Shown: positions 31,087-40,025 of the stretch, piece by piece
Position numbering within the stretch: position 1 is the stretch's first letter
Layout of the letters: every line of letters begins with the position of its first letter
Origin: an uncultured Collinsella sp.
Lineage (GTDB): Bacteria > Actinomycetota > Coriobacteriia > Coriobacteriales > Coriobacteriaceae
Reading direction: 5' to 3'
Assembly: GCA_900547765.1 (NCBI GenBank)
Contig: URIA01000010.1
Location: forward strand, 1 to 48,980
Length of the DNA: 48,980 bases
Translations under genes and position numbers: made by a program
The notes under the pieces: model-generated
The model's database searches: none
Told to the model about the DNA's origin: nothing
The model's input: only the letters and a program-made list of their open reading frames with translations

Positions 31087-31728
31087 CTAGGCTGTTAGGT
31101 CGAGTTCGTAGAGAAAGCTTTCACGCGGCATGTCGTGACGGCGCTCTTCGCGGTTGGCGCGGTGCGTGGCCGTGCGCTTAAAGCCGTGCAGCTCGTAGAA
31201 CTTCCACGAGCAGTTGGAGTCGGTGTACAGGTGCGCCCTTGTCGCCCCGCGCGAGGACAGGTACGAGACCGCGGCATCGAGCAACACTGAGCCTACACCC
31301 AGGCCATGGACGTCGCGATCCACGGCAAGCAGCGTGACCTCGTTGTCGTGGGGCAACGGGCTGCTTTCGAGCAGGCGGTTGTTGGTTCGGATGGTTGCGC
31401 GCACAAACGAGAGATACTCGGCGCAGGCATCGGGCTCCAGCTCGCGCATTTGCGATAGCAGAGCGCGTTCGGTGTCCATCCAATGTTCCTTGACGGTGGC
31501 GCCGGAACTCTGTCCCGCGCGCGCGAGCGCAATGCCACGCGCCTCGCCGTCAATCACCGCAACCTGCGAAAACGTCGAGGACGAAAGGCAGTAGGCGAGG
31601 TCGCACGCGGCCTCAAGGCGGTTGTACTCATCGTTATCCGAATTGTTATGCCAAAGCTGCTGCAGAATCAGCGCGATGGCGTCGAAGTCTTCGGTATCAA
31701 ACGGTCGGTAGAGAACCCGCGAGACCAT
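31087..31728 (-). CDS. GNAT-family N-acetyltransferase
   Basis: The product has 213 residues. The C-terminal half carries the GNAT core: LLAVDRDVHGLGVGSVLLDA (motif A with the acetyl-CoA loop HGLGVG), AHLYTDSNCSWKFYELHGFKR (motif B), and a final strand SFLYELDL. The N-terminal half (FDTEDFDAIALILQQLWHNN and the CDLAYCLSSS segment) contains an expanded substrate part. GAAAGAGG precedes the ATG at 31728. It stands alone, divergent from purH and convergent with the DUF2207 gene. The acceptor molecule is unknown. Confidence 0.88.
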   Translation of the reverse strand: MVSRVLYRPFDTEDFDAIALILQQLWHNNSDNDEYNRLEAACDLAYCLSSSTFSQVAVIDGEARGIALARAGQSSGATVKEHWMDTERALLSQMRELEPDACAEYLSFVRATIRTNNRLLESSPLPHDNEVTLLAVDRDVHGLGVGSVLLDAAVSYLSSRGATRAHLYTDSNCSWKFYELHGFKRTATHRANREERRHDMPRESFLYELDLTA

Positions 31729-32005
31729 GGTGCCTCTTTCTTTTGCGGATGCATATCGAGCACAGTTCTACCACGCCATTGGCATCTAATTATGGTGCCC
31801 CTGTGTTCCATGAACTCACCGTGCCCGGTGCCGTGCCCATCTCCTCTGCTCGCAAACTTTTTCTGCACATGCGCCCGTTGCGGGGTGCATCGATGTGCTT
31901 GATGCGCTACATTGAATCAGTATTTTCAATGCCGCTGCGCGAGCGCTGCAGATCGACGTATCACCGACTCACAGAGCACGGCGGCGTACCAGACAGGAGG
32001 ACTGC

Positions 32006-33613
32006 ATGGGATCTGATGTGAAGATCGCACGCGCGTTGATCTCGGTTACCGATAAAACGGGCGTCGTCGATTTCGCACGGACGCTGGTCGACGACTTTGG
32101 CGTCGAGATCATCTCTACGGGCGGCACGGCTCGTGCCATCGAGGACGCGGGCGTTCCCGTAACCCCCATCGAGGAGTTCACGGGCTATCCCGAGATGATG
32201 GACGGCCGCGTTAAGACCCTGCACCCCAAGGTTCACGGCGCGCTGCTGGCCCGCCGCGATTCCGAGCAGCACATGCAGGAGGCCGCTCAGCACGGCATTA
32301 AGCTGATTGACCTGGTCGTCGTCAACCTGTACGAGTTCGAGAAGACCGTCGCCAACCCCGAGGTCACCTTTGCGGATGCCATCGAGCACATCGACATCGG
32401 TGGTCCCTCCATGCTGCGCTCCGCTGCTAAGAACGCCGCGAGCGTTACCGTCATCTCCGACCCGGCCGACTACGATGCCGTCCTGGCCGAGATGCGCGAG
32501 ACCGGCGGTTGCACCACGCTTTCCACCCGTCGCCGTCTGCAGGTGAAGGTCTACCAGACTACCGCCGCCTACGACACGGCTATCTCCCGTTGGCTTGCCG
32601 CCCAGGCAAGCGACGTGGCGGACACCTCTGCCAAGCTCGAGATCTCGCTGGAAAAGGTCGACGACCTGCGCTATGGCGAGAACCCGCAGCAGAAGGCCAC
32701 GGTCTATCGCTTTGCCGAGGGCTGCGAGAACACCGCGAGCTCTCAGTTCCCGCTCGTGGGCTCCGAGCAGATCCAGGGCAAGCCGCTCAGCTACAACAAC
32801 TATCTGGACGCCGATGCCGCTTGGAACCTGGTCCGCGAGTTCGACGAGCCGGCCTGCGTGATCCTCAAGCATCAGAACCCCTGCGGTTCCGCCGTTGCCG
32901 AGGACATCACGGCCGCCTACGACCGCGCTTTTGCCTGCGATCCCAAGAGCGCCTTCGGCGGCATCATCGCCTGCAACCGCGAAGTTCCCTTTGAGCTGGT
33001 TGAGCACTTCGCCGACCAGAACAAGCAGTTCGTCGAGGTCATCATCGCCCCGAGCTATACCGCCGAGGCGCTCGAGCGCATGGCCAAGCGCCCCAACCTG
33101 CGCGTGCTGGCTACCGGCGGCGTGGACCACGGTGCCCATGTGGAGCTGCGCTCCATCGACGGCGGCATGCTGGTGCAGGAGGTCGACCACGTGACCGAGG
33201 ACCCCGCGACCTTTACGTTCCCCACCGACCGCAAGCCCACCGACGCCGAGATGGCCGAGCTCGAGTTTGCCTGGAAGGTCTGCAAGGGCGTCAAGTCCAA
33301 CGCCATCCTGGTCTCCAAGGGTAAGGCCGGCATTGGCATGGGCCCCGGTCAGCCCAACCGCGTGGATTCCGCGTTGCTGGCCTGCGAGCGTGCTGAGGAC
33401 TTCTGCGAGCGCGAGGGCGTGGAGAAGGGCGGCTTTGCCTGTGCAAGCGACGCGTTCTTCCCGTTCCGCGACAACGTCGACGTGCTTGCCGCGCACGGCG
33501 TGACCTGCATCATCCAGCCCGGCGGCTCCAAGCGCGACGACGAGAGCATCCAGGCCTGCAATGAGCACAATATTGCTATGGTGTTTACGGGCGCTCGCCA
33601 CTTCCGCCACTAA
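32006..33613 (+). CDS. purH: Bifunctional AICAR transformylase/IMP cyclohydrolase
   Basis: The product has 535 residues and performs the last two steps of IMP synthesis. The N-terminal IMP cyclohydrolase (about 1-150) shows ISVTDKTGVVDFARTL, ISTGGTARAIEDAG, DGRVKTLHPKVHG and NLYEFEKT. The C-terminal AICAR transformylase carries RYGENPQQKAT, the catalytic KHQNPCGSAVAE (Lys-His), and PKSAFGGIIACNREV. HLPC-like AFFPFRDNVD lies near the end. ACAGGAGG precedes the ATG. AICAR, the substrate, is also released by HisF in the his operon of this window, so this enzyme recycles a histidine by-product. It is monocistronic, with a terminator 30 bases downstream. Confidence 0.98.
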   Translation: MGSDVKIARALISVTDKTGVVDFARTLVDDFGVEIISTGGTARAIEDAGVPVTPIEEFTGYPEMMDGRVKTLHPKVHGALLARRDSEQHMQEAAQHGIKLIDLVVVNLYEFEKTVANPEVTFADAIEHIDIGGPSMLRSAAKNAASVTVISDPADYDAVLAEMRETGGCTTLSTRRRLQVKVYQTTAAYDTAISRWLAAQASDVADTSAKLEISLEKVDDLRYGENPQQKATVYRFAEGCENTASSQFPLVGSEQIQGKPLSYNNYLDADAAWNLVREFDEPACVILKHQNPCGSAVAEDITAAYDRAFACDPKSAFGGIIACNREVPFELVEHFADQNKQFVEVIIAPSYTAEALERMAKRPNLRVLATGGVDHGAHVELRSIDGGMLVQEVDHVTEDPATFTFPTDRKPTDAEMAELEFAWKVCKGVKSNAILVSKGKAGIGMGPGQPNRVDSALLACERAEDFCEREGVEKGGFACASDAFFPFRDNVDVLAAHGVTCIIQPGGSKRDDESIQACNEHNIAMVFTGARHFRH

Positions 33614-33642
33614 GTTCCGCTTTGGGACAAAATAATCTCCGC

Positions 33643-33678
33643 AAAAGACGGCTGCTCCGTTTGGAGGGCCGTCTTTTT
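33643..33678 (+). terminator. Rho-independent terminator after purH
   Basis: AAAAGACGGC (33643-33652) pairs with GCCGTCTTTTT (33668-33678). The run of T follows directly. A TATAAG -10-like box for the next gene starts three bases later (33681-33686). Confidence 0.88.
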
Positions 33679-33718
33679 GGTATAAGAGGACGGAATGACT
33701 AACACGAAAGGTACAACC

Positions 33719-34429
33719 ATGCCCCAGATTGATGAAGCCGAGCTGTTTGGCAATGCCGAGGATCAGCGTGCGTACGAGGACTTTTGCGCCAATCAGGAGG
33801 CGGTCGAGAAGTTTACGCTCGACAAGCCCGCGCTTGTCTGCCGTTGGCGCATGTCCAACAAAAAGGTGCCCATGCTCAACCGCCACATCCGTGCACTGTC
33901 CGAGCGTCTGGTGCAGGGCGAGCCGCTTACCCATAACATGCTCAGCTGGGCCAAGCAGCACGTTGAGTGGTCACTAGCCGAGGGCGATTACACCGCACAC
34001 GACGGTGTGCTCATGCTGGTGATCGACATCAACGGCAACGCCGCCATGACAGTGGGGGAGTACGAGCCGCTCGCCGATACGTCGGCCAAGGCGCTGCGTG
34101 CCCGCTCCGCCGAGGCCCGCTCCGAAGCCGACGAGACCGGCGTGGCGCCCGAGCTGCTCGCCGCCGTCAACAACGGCGAGCTCGCCTTTGTGGCGCCGGC
34201 GGACGAGTGCCTGTGCGGCACGGCGACGCTCATCGAGCAGCTGGCCCAGACCAAGGGCATCCCGGTCACGCGCGTAGATATTCCCGCGCAGCTTAAGGGC
34301 GCGCTGTTCCTGGTGAGCGACGAGCACGGCGTGGTCCCCGCAACCGAGACGGACGCCGCCGAGGCCGACGCCGCCACGGTCGCCTTCTTCGCCGACGGCT
34401 ACGAAAAGCTCCGTGCCCGCCGTTCCTAA
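33719..34429 (+). CDS. Conserved-looking cytoplasmic protein, function not recognised
   Basis: The product has 236 residues, acidic, with no signal peptide or membrane segment. The N-terminal part has basic KPALVCRWRMSNKKVPML, the middle reads DGVLMLVIDINGNAAMTVGEY, and the C-terminal half is Ala/Glu-rich (GVAPELLAAVNNGELAFVAP and onward). The layout vaguely recalls class IV aminotransferases, but no PLP lysine motif can be pointed to, so no function is given. I prefer ATG 33719 with GAAAGG 7 bases upstream; ATG 33695 in the same frame is close to the expected transcription start from TATAAG at 33681. It lies between purH and the convergent PucR-type regulator. Confidence 0.75.
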   Translation: MPQIDEAELFGNAEDQRAYEDFCANQEAVEKFTLDKPALVCRWRMSNKKVPMLNRHIRALSERLVQGEPLTHNMLSWAKQHVEWSLAEGDYTAHDGVLMLVIDINGNAAMTVGEYEPLADTSAKALRARSAEARSEADETGVAPELLAAVNNGELAFVAPADECLCGTATLIEQLAQTKGIPVTRVDIPAQLKGALFLVSDEHGVVPATETDAAEADAATVAFFADGYEKLRARRS

Positions 34430-34447
34430 CCTCAAGGTGGGGTGGGC

Positions 34448-35629
34448 TTACTGAAGCGAGCGAGCGCGTTCGATGGCGTAGGCGAGCGACAGCTGCTCCA
34501 TCTCCGGGGCGCATTTGTAGCTCAGTCCGGTGAGAGCCGTCACCTTATCGAGGCGATATCGAATCGTGTTCGGGTGCTGGCCAGTCTGCTTGGCGGTTCG
34601 CTCGATACGTCGGTCGTTCTCGATGAATGCGGCGAGCGTGGATTCCAGCTCGCTGCCATGCTCACTGTCGTGCTCGCGTATCGGCGAGAGAATCGCCTCC
34701 GAGAACGATCGCATCTCCGGGGTTTCCGCAAAAGGCATCACGGTTCTCAGGATGCCGAGCTGCGTATAGCGGACGGGACCCTCGGCTCGTTGACAAGATA
34801 GGCGCTGTGCGTAAATCGCCTGCGAGATCGCCTGCGCCACCGCCTCGTCTCCAAACAGAATATCGCTGATGCCGAGCCCTTCCGCTCCGCCATCGATACC
34901 GCTAGCCTCGATGAGCTCCGTGAGCGCCTGCACGATTCGCTCCACATCGAGCGTCTGCTCCGAGTCGCTTGTCGCTACGAATAACAAACCTCCGTCATAG
35001 GGTGCCAACATGTTGTGGCATCCGGCGAGAGTCGATTTTGCACAGAGGCGTTCGATTTGCAAAAACGTACGCGGGTCGAGGGGTTCTGCAAACGATACGA
35101 ACAGGGCGACCGCTTCGTCCAGAAATGACGGGTTGAGGCTTCGGATGCGTCGGCAGATGGACTCGGGCGATACATCTGTCCTCAGGGCATCGATCTCGCG
35201 CTGTGCGAAGTCGATGGACGCGAGCTGCTCGATATGTCGTTTGACCTCATAGATGACGCTATCAAAGAACAGTGAGTCGTCGGTCGTGAGAAAGACCGGG
35301 TAGTGCCGCGCGTTGGCGTAGCGGATGGCTTGGTCGGGAATCGGGATGTGCAGGACGTTTTTGATGAGGAGACCGCTCGTCCCCTTGGCGACGAGGTATT
35401 TCACGGCTTCAGTGATGAGGTACGGGTCGTCCTTCGCATAGAGGAAGGTGCTGAGGACGATCTCGTCTGAGCTGAAGTTGACGCGCTGGTACTTGCTCTT
35501 GAGGCCGGGCATGAGTTCATAATCGAGGATCCCGACGCCAGAGACGGCACGCGAGACGCCATCGCTGCCGGCGATTAGACGGACCGACCCCTCATATTCC
35601 CGTGAGAAGTCCGAGATGGTGTATAGCAT
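34448..35629 (-). CDS. PucR/CdaR-family transcriptional regulator
   Basis: The product has 393 residues. An N-terminal PucR sensing domain (about 1-125, with GVGILDYELMPG and FSSDEIVLSTFLYAKDD) is followed by a GGDEF-like central part and a C-terminal HTH_30 domain ending in DRRIERTAKQTGQHPNTIRY and LDKVTALTG. Such proteins sense small metabolites (purines, amino acids, diacids) and activate neighbouring catabolic genes. The start is ATG 35629, with AAGGTGATG upstream; longer in-frame starts are less well placed. It is divergent from the OCD-family and aminotransferase genes, which are the probable targets. Confidence 0.88.
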   Translation of the reverse strand: MLYTISDFSREYEGSVRLIAGSDGVSRAVSGVGILDYELMPGLKSKYQRVNFSSDEIVLSTFLYAKDDPYLITEAVKYLVAKGTSGLLIKNVLHIPIPDQAIRYANARHYPVFLTTDDSLFFDSVIYEVKRHIEQLASIDFAQREIDALRTDVSPESICRRIRSLNPSFLDEAVALFVSFAEPLDPRTFLQIERLCAKSTLAGCHNMLAPYDGGLLFVATSDSEQTLDVERIVQALTELIEASGIDGGAEGLGISDILFGDEAVAQAISQAIYAQRLSCQRAEGPVRYTQLGILRTVMPFAETPEMRSFSEAILSPIREHDSEHGSELESTLAAFIENDRRIERTAKQTGQHPNTIRYRLDKVTALTGLSYKCAPEMEQLSLAYAIERARSLQ

Positions 35630-35661
35630 CAACATCACCTTGTAAATCACTATAATAAGTA

Positions 35662-35725
35662 CAGGTATTAATAGGATAATCGCACATCCGTATGCCTTTG
35701 ATGCGATAAATAGTTCAAATACCTG
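35662..35725. promoter_or_regulatory. Paired CAGGTATT half-sites in the divergent promoter region
   Basis: CAGGTATT (35662-35669) and AATACCTG (35718-35725) are inverted copies 48 bases apart in the AT-rich gap between the PucR-type regulator and the OCD-family gene. A TATAAT lies at 35651-35656. They are candidate operator half-sites for the regulator; binding is inferred. Confidence 0.45.
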
Positions 35726-35843
35726 CTGATAGATGGAAAAATCAGATCAAAAATCGTTGTAGATTCCAACAAGAAATGATCCTTGGCGGCATCGTTACTA
35801 AACCGTACAGTGAAGCAACGTAAAGCTTTCGCTGAAAGGAGCG

Positions 35844-36878
35844 ATGATGGGGCAGATGGTGGTGCTTTCGGCCGAGGAAGTTTCCAAGGTGCTGACGATC
35901 GAGGATGCAATCGCTGCCGTGGAGGAGGCATATCGCCAGAAGGCAACGGGCAAGGGTGTTGCGTGGCCGATGGTATATGAGCAGTTCGAACCCGGCGTGG
36001 CCGATATGGATATCCGCTCGGGCGAGTTGGCGGGAAGCGGCCTCTTCGGCCTGAAGCTCACTGCCTGGTTCTCTCAGAATCCCAAAAAGGGGCTCCCCGA
36101 GATCTTTGGCACTACGCTGCTGTGCGACAACGCGACGGGCGAGCCGTTGGCGCTGCTCAATGCCTCCGCCGTCACTGGACTTCGCACCGGTGCTGCCGCT
36201 GCGCTCGGCGCCAAGTGGCTGGCTCGGGCGGATGCGTCCAAACTGCTTGTTGCGGGTGCCGGCCACATGAGCACCTATATGGTGGCGGGCGTGCTCGCCG
36301 CCTGTCCCAAAGTGAGCGAGGTCAAGGTGTGGGAGCCGGTTTCCGATGCCGCGCCCGAGGCTCGCGTCGAGCGCATGCGAGACGAGGTCGCCCATATCTT
36401 GGGCGCTTGCGAGCATGCTCGCGAGGCATCCACCTATTCCATCGAGGCGACGGCCGACGGCCAAGGCGCCGCGGCAGAGGCCGACATCATCGTGACGATC
36501 ACGCCTGCGACCAAGCCCATCATCCCCGATGCATGGGTGCGCCCCGGTGCGCATATCTCCTGCGTCGGTGCCGACATGCCCGGCAAGCAGGAGCTCGCCT
36601 CGGCGCTTGTCGCCCGTGCCGCTGTTTACGTCGACGACCGCGAGCAATCGGTCGCGTCCGGCGAGCTGGAGATTCCGGTTGCCGAGGGTGCCATCACGTC
36701 CGAGGACATCAAAGCGGAGCTCGGCGAAGTCATCGCCGGCACGGCTACGGGGCGTTCGGATGACGAGCAGGTGACGGTGTTCGATACGTCGGGCATCGCC
36801 GTTCAGGACCTTTCGGCATCGAAAATTGCCTACGACCGCGCCGTCGAGGCGGGGCTGGGCACCGTGGTGGAACTGTAA
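35844..36878 (+). CDS. Ornithine cyclodeaminase/mu-crystallin family enzyme
   Basis: The product has 344 residues (343 if the second ATG at 35847, better spaced from AAAGGAG, is used). The N-terminal part VLSAEEVSKVLTIEDAIAAVEEAY and the GLKLTAWFSQNPKKGLPE segment form the substrate domain. VTGLRTGAAAALGAKWLA is the family signature, LLVAGAGHMSTYMVAG the dinucleotide loop, and GAHISCVGADMPGKQEL a second conserved segment. The family includes ornithine cyclodeaminase, alanine dehydrogenase, ketimine reductases and NAD-dependent SbnB-type enzymes. The adjacent aminotransferase and absence of ornithine genes argue for an imine or amino-acid redox role; the substrate is unknown. Confidence 0.9.
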   Translation: MMGQMVVLSAEEVSKVLTIEDAIAAVEEAYRQKATGKGVAWPMVYEQFEPGVADMDIRSGELAGSGLFGLKLTAWFSQNPKKGLPEIFGTTLLCDNATGEPLALLNASAVTGLRTGAAAALGAKWLARADASKLLVAGAGHMSTYMVAGVLAACPKVSEVKVWEPVSDAAPEARVERMRDEVAHILGACEHAREASTYSIEATADGQGAAAEADIIVTITPATKPIIPDAWVRPGAHISCVGADMPGKQELASALVARAAVYVDDREQSVASGELEIPVAEGAITSEDIKAELGEVIAGTATGRSDDEQVTVFDTSGIAVQDLSASKIAYDRAVEAGLGTVVEL

Positions 36879-36902
36879 GAAAGTCAAGGAAAGGAAACGA
36901 CA

Positions 36903-38033
36903 ATGCAGATCAAGGATTTCGCCGTCGAGCAGTGGATGAACGAGTGGGAGACCAAGTGCACCCACAACATTGCGGAGACGTGCGTTTACTCCCTCACGCT
37001 CGACCAGCTGTTCGAGCTTACGAACACCGACAAGAAGGCGTGGCTCGATAGCCTGTGCTCGCGCCGATTCACCTACGGAGACATCGAGGGACAGCCCGGC
37101 TTCCTCGAGGGGGTCGCGCGTCTCTATAAGACGGTCGAGCCCGGGCATATCGTGCCCACGCACGGCGCGACCGGCGCCAACTCCCTGGTTATTTCCACGC
37201 TCGTCGAACCGGGCGATCATGTAGTCTCCGTCAAGCCCACTTACCAGCAGCTTTATTCGATTCCCGAGATGTGCGGTGCGAAGGTCGATATCCTTCAGCT
37301 CGATCGCAAGAACGGTTACCACGTCGACGTCGATGCACTCGATGCCTTGGTGACCGACGATACCAAGCTCATCTGCATCAATAACCCGGACAACCCCACG
37401 GGCGCCCTGCTCGACGCCGATACGCTCAAGGCGATTGTCGAGGTCGCACGCAAACACGACGCGTGGCTGCTCTGCGACGAGGTCTACCGTCTGCTTACTC
37501 AGACGGATGAGTACGCCGAGTCCGTGGTCGACCTGTACGACAAGGCCGTCGCCACCGCATCCATGTCCAAGGTCTGGTCGTTCGCCGGCCTGCGTCTGGG
37601 CTGGGCGGTCACCAAGAGCCCGGAGCTCCGTCGCGCGCTGCTCTCGCATCGCGACTACAACCTGATTTCCGCCGGCATATTCAGCGAGTCGGTGGCGGAG
37701 CTGATTCTGGGCAACGCTTCCGTGATCCTTGAGCGCAGCCGTCGCATCGTCCGTCAGAACCTTGCTGTTCTGGAGAAGTGGGTCGAGAGCGAGCCGCACC
37801 TGTCGTTCGTCAAGCCCGAGGCGGGTAGCACCGCGCTCGTGTATTACGACTACGACATTGACTCCAGGACGTTCTGCACCGACATGATTAAGAAGTTCGG
37901 CGCACTCGTCACCCCGGGCGATTGCTTCGAGGAGCCCAAGAGCATGCGCATTGGCTATGCATACTCCGATAATACCGACGACCTGCAGAAGGGCCTGGAT
38001 GCTATCTCCGCGTACATGCGTACGCTCGAGTAG
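36903..38033 (+). CDS. Class I/II (fold-type I) PLP aminotransferase
   Basis: The product has 376 residues. PLP contacts are seen in THGATGANSLVI, INNPDNPTGA and LLCDEVYRLL. The Schiff-base lysine is Lys223 in ASMSKVWSFAGLRLGW, and the carboxylate-binding arginine is in SMRIGYAY. The N-terminus DFAVEQWMNEWETKCTHNIAETCV is typical of a subgroup that also contains non-standard aminotransferases such as arginine-modifying enzymes; this relation is from memory. AAGGAAACGAC precedes the ATG, 24 bases after the OCD-family gene, so the two are co-transcribed. A joint transamination/reduction of one amino acid is likely. A terminator follows. Confidence 0.9.
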   Translation: MQIKDFAVEQWMNEWETKCTHNIAETCVYSLTLDQLFELTNTDKKAWLDSLCSRRFTYGDIEGQPGFLEGVARLYKTVEPGHIVPTHGATGANSLVISTLVEPGDHVVSVKPTYQQLYSIPEMCGAKVDILQLDRKNGYHVDVDALDALVTDDTKLICINNPDNPTGALLDADTLKAIVEVARKHDAWLLCDEVYRLLTQTDEYAESVVDLYDKAVATASMSKVWSFAGLRLGWAVTKSPELRRALLSHRDYNLISAGIFSESVAELILGNASVILERSRRIVRQNLAVLEKWVESEPHLSFVKPEAGSTALVYYDYDIDSRTFCTDMIKKFGALVTPGDCFEEPKSMRIGYAYSDNTDDLQKGLDAISAYMRTLE

Positions 38034-38053
38034 AGGCTCGAGGTCGAAGCGAT

Positions 38054-38090
38054 GGGGCCGATCGGTTTAGGACCGGTCGGCCCCTATTTT
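38054..38090 (+). terminator. Rho-independent terminator after the aminotransferase
   Basis: GGGGCCGATCGGT (38054-38066) pairs with ACCGGTCGGCCCC (38072-38084) with one G-T pair; TATTTT follows. It ends the OCD-aminotransferase transcript. Confidence 0.85.
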
Positions 38091-38203
38091 CTCTCAAGGC
38101 TACCGAACACTTTTGTCATATTAGGTGCCCACGGGGTCGTATCGCTGCGACGCCGTGGGCATAATGGTGTGGAAGGTGCAAGTTACGCGAAATGGGAGGA
38201 CAC

Positions 38204-38875
38204 ATGGCGCTGATCTATGTCGTTGAGGACGACGAGCCCATTCGTCGCGAGCTTGCCGACATCCTTGCTCGTGCCGGTTTTGAGGTTGAGGCCTGCGAAT
38301 CGTTCGAGCACGTTTCGCGCGATATTCTCGCCGCCGCGCCCGACTTGGTGCTGCTCGACCTGACGCTTCCCGTCAAAGACGGCCAGCACATCTGCCACGA
38401 AGTCCGTCGCGAATCCGAGGTCCCCATCATCGTCCTCACGTCGCGCACGACCGAGATCGACGAGGTCATGTCCATGACGCTCGGCGCGGACGACTTTGTT
38501 CCCAAGCCCTATAGCGCGCGCGTGCTCGTGGCGCGCATCAACGCACTGCTGCGTCGCACCGCGGCGGCAGGCGAGCGCAGCACGCTCGTCCACAAGGGAT
38601 TGGAGCTCGACCTCGCCCGCTCCATGGTCACCAACACGCAAACCGGCACTAGCACCGAGCTCACCAAAAACGAGCTGCGTATCCTCTCGCTGCTTCTGAG
38701 CCGCGCGGGCAAGATCGTTTCGCGCTCGGCCATCATGCAGGACCTGTGGGACTCCGACGCCTTCGTGGACGACAATACGCTCACCGTCAACATCAACCGC
38801 CTGCGCACCACGCTCGAAAAAATCGGCATCAAGGGGTATTTGACGACGCATCGCGGCCAAGGCTATTCGGTCTAG
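38204..38875 (+). CDS. OmpR-family response regulator, BceR-like
   Basis: The product has 223 residues. The receiver carries VVEDDEPIRRE, phosphoacceptor Asp52 in LLDLTLPVKDG, the Thr/Ser region IIVLTSRTTEID and Lys in VPKPYSARVLVARI. The winged-helix domain ends NTLTVNINRLRTTLEKIG and GYLTTHRGQGYSV. The start is ATG 38204 after GGGAGG. It pairs with the intramembrane-type kinase nine bases downstream. BceR-like regulators normally control a peptide-antibiotic ABC transporter, which is not adjacent here. Confidence 0.92.
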   Translation: MALIYVVEDDEPIRRELADILARAGFEVEACESFEHVSRDILAAAPDLVLLDLTLPVKDGQHICHEVRRESEVPIIVLTSRTTEIDEVMSMTLGADDFVPKPYSARVLVARINALLRRTAAAGERSTLVHKGLELDLARSMVTNTQTGTSTELTKNELRILSLLLSRAGKIVSRSAIMQDLWDSDAFVDDNTLTVNINRLRTTLEKIGIKGYLTTHRGQGYSV

Positions 38876-38884
38876 GGGCCGGCT

Positions 38885-39928
38885 ATGTCGTTTGGCAAGT
38901 TCTTTAAAGATGCGCTGCTTCCCGTCGCCGTGTGGACGTGCGGCGTGCTGCTGAGCTGCTTTGTGCTGACGGTCGCCGGCGCACCCGTTTCTATCGTGGT
39001 CGTGGCGGTTGGCGTGTCCTTTATCTTCGGTATGCTCGGCATCGTGATCGAGTACGCTCGCCGTCGCCGTTTTCTGCGTCAGTTGGAGCGCGCGGCAGAG
39101 GAGCTCGAGAGTCCCGCATGGGTGCAGGAGATGGTGCAATGCCCGACCTATGCCGAGGGCGAGCTCGAATACGAGGTCTTGCGCCGGGTGGGCAAAGCTG
39201 CCTGCGACGAGGTTGCCGAAGGCCGACGTCAGACCGATGACTATCGCGACTATATCGAGAGCTGGGTCCACGAGGCCAAGCTGCCCCTGGCGGCGGCCCA
39301 CCTGATTTTGGAAAACCTGGACGGCAGCGAAGACGACCTGTCGCGTGTGGATGACCTGGGTCGCGAGCTGGCTCGTGTTGAGCGCTATATCGACCAGGCG
39401 CTGTACTATGCGCGCTCGGAAGTCGTGGAGCGCGACTACCTGATTCGCCGTTGGGATCTCAAGACCTTGGTGACGGGCGCGATTAAAGCCAACGCGCGCG
39501 AGCTTATCGCGGCGCACGTGGCTCCGGTGTGCGAGAACCTCGACTTCGAGGTCTTTACCGACGAGAAATGGCTGGAGTTCATCTTAGGCCAGCTTATTCA
39601 GAACAGCATCAAATATGCGCGCGAGGACGGCGCAAAGATCGTGTTTTCGGGCGCGTTGCTGGACGAGGGCCTGGCGAGCGAACGCATCGAGCTTACCGTC
39701 GCGGACAACGGCTGCGGCGTGAGCGCGGCCGACCTGCCGCGCGTGTTCGAGAAGGGTTTTACCGGCGACAACGGCCGCACCACCAAGCGCGCAACGGGCA
39801 TCGGCCTCTACCTGGTGGCGCGCCTGTGCTCCAAGATGGGCATCGACGTCACCGCGTCATCCGACTCCGGCGAAGGCTTCGTCGTAACATTCGCGTTTTC
39901 AACGAATAAGTTTCAATATTTCGAGTAA
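38885..39928 (+). CDS. Intramembrane-sensing histidine kinase, BceS-like
   Basis: The product has 347 residues. Two closely spaced membrane segments (about 11-34 and 37-57) leave almost no extracellular loop, the hallmark of intramembrane-sensing kinases. The phosphoacceptor is His129 in IESWVHEAKLPLAAAH. The ATPase domain has FILGQLIQNSIKYA, DNGCGVSAADLPRVFEKGF, and GIGLYLVARLCSKMG. In Bacillus such kinases need a BceAB-type transporter to sense bacitracin or other cell-wall antibiotics. Undecaprenyl-diphosphatase, a bacitracin-resistance enzyme, is encoded about 900 bases further on. Confidence 0.92.
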   Translation: MSFGKFFKDALLPVAVWTCGVLLSCFVLTVAGAPVSIVVVAVGVSFIFGMLGIVIEYARRRRFLRQLERAAEELESPAWVQEMVQCPTYAEGELEYEVLRRVGKAACDEVAEGRRQTDDYRDYIESWVHEAKLPLAAAHLILENLDGSEDDLSRVDDLGRELARVERYIDQALYYARSEVVERDYLIRRWDLKTLVTGAIKANARELIAAHVAPVCENLDFEVFTDEKWLEFILGQLIQNSIKYAREDGAKIVFSGALLDEGLASERIELTVADNGCGVSAADLPRVFEKGFTGDNGRTTKRATGIGLYLVARLCSKMGIDVTASSDSGEGFVVTFAFSTNKFQYFE

Positions 39929-39960
39929 CGCACGCGGCAAACGCCCACCCAAACAAAAAC

Positions 39961-39994
39961 GTGCCGTCCCAAACGGGGCGGCACGCCATCTTTT
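39961..39994 (+). terminator. Terminator after the BceS-like kinase
   Basis: GTGCCGTCCC (39961-39970) pairs with GGGGCGGCAC (39975-39984) with one G-T pair. A-rich sequence precedes and catcTTTT follows, so it could serve both the kinase gene and the convergent stress-protein gene. Confidence 0.75.
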
Positions 39995-40025
39995 ATCAGC
40001 CAACTCGCTGAAGTAAGGCTGCGAA

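Noticed and set aside
31729..32005. Purine riboswitch upstream of purH
   Set aside because: No conserved three-way junction or purine-aptamer loop sequences could be found; the stretch only shows a weak ATTGAA/TTCAAT dyad.
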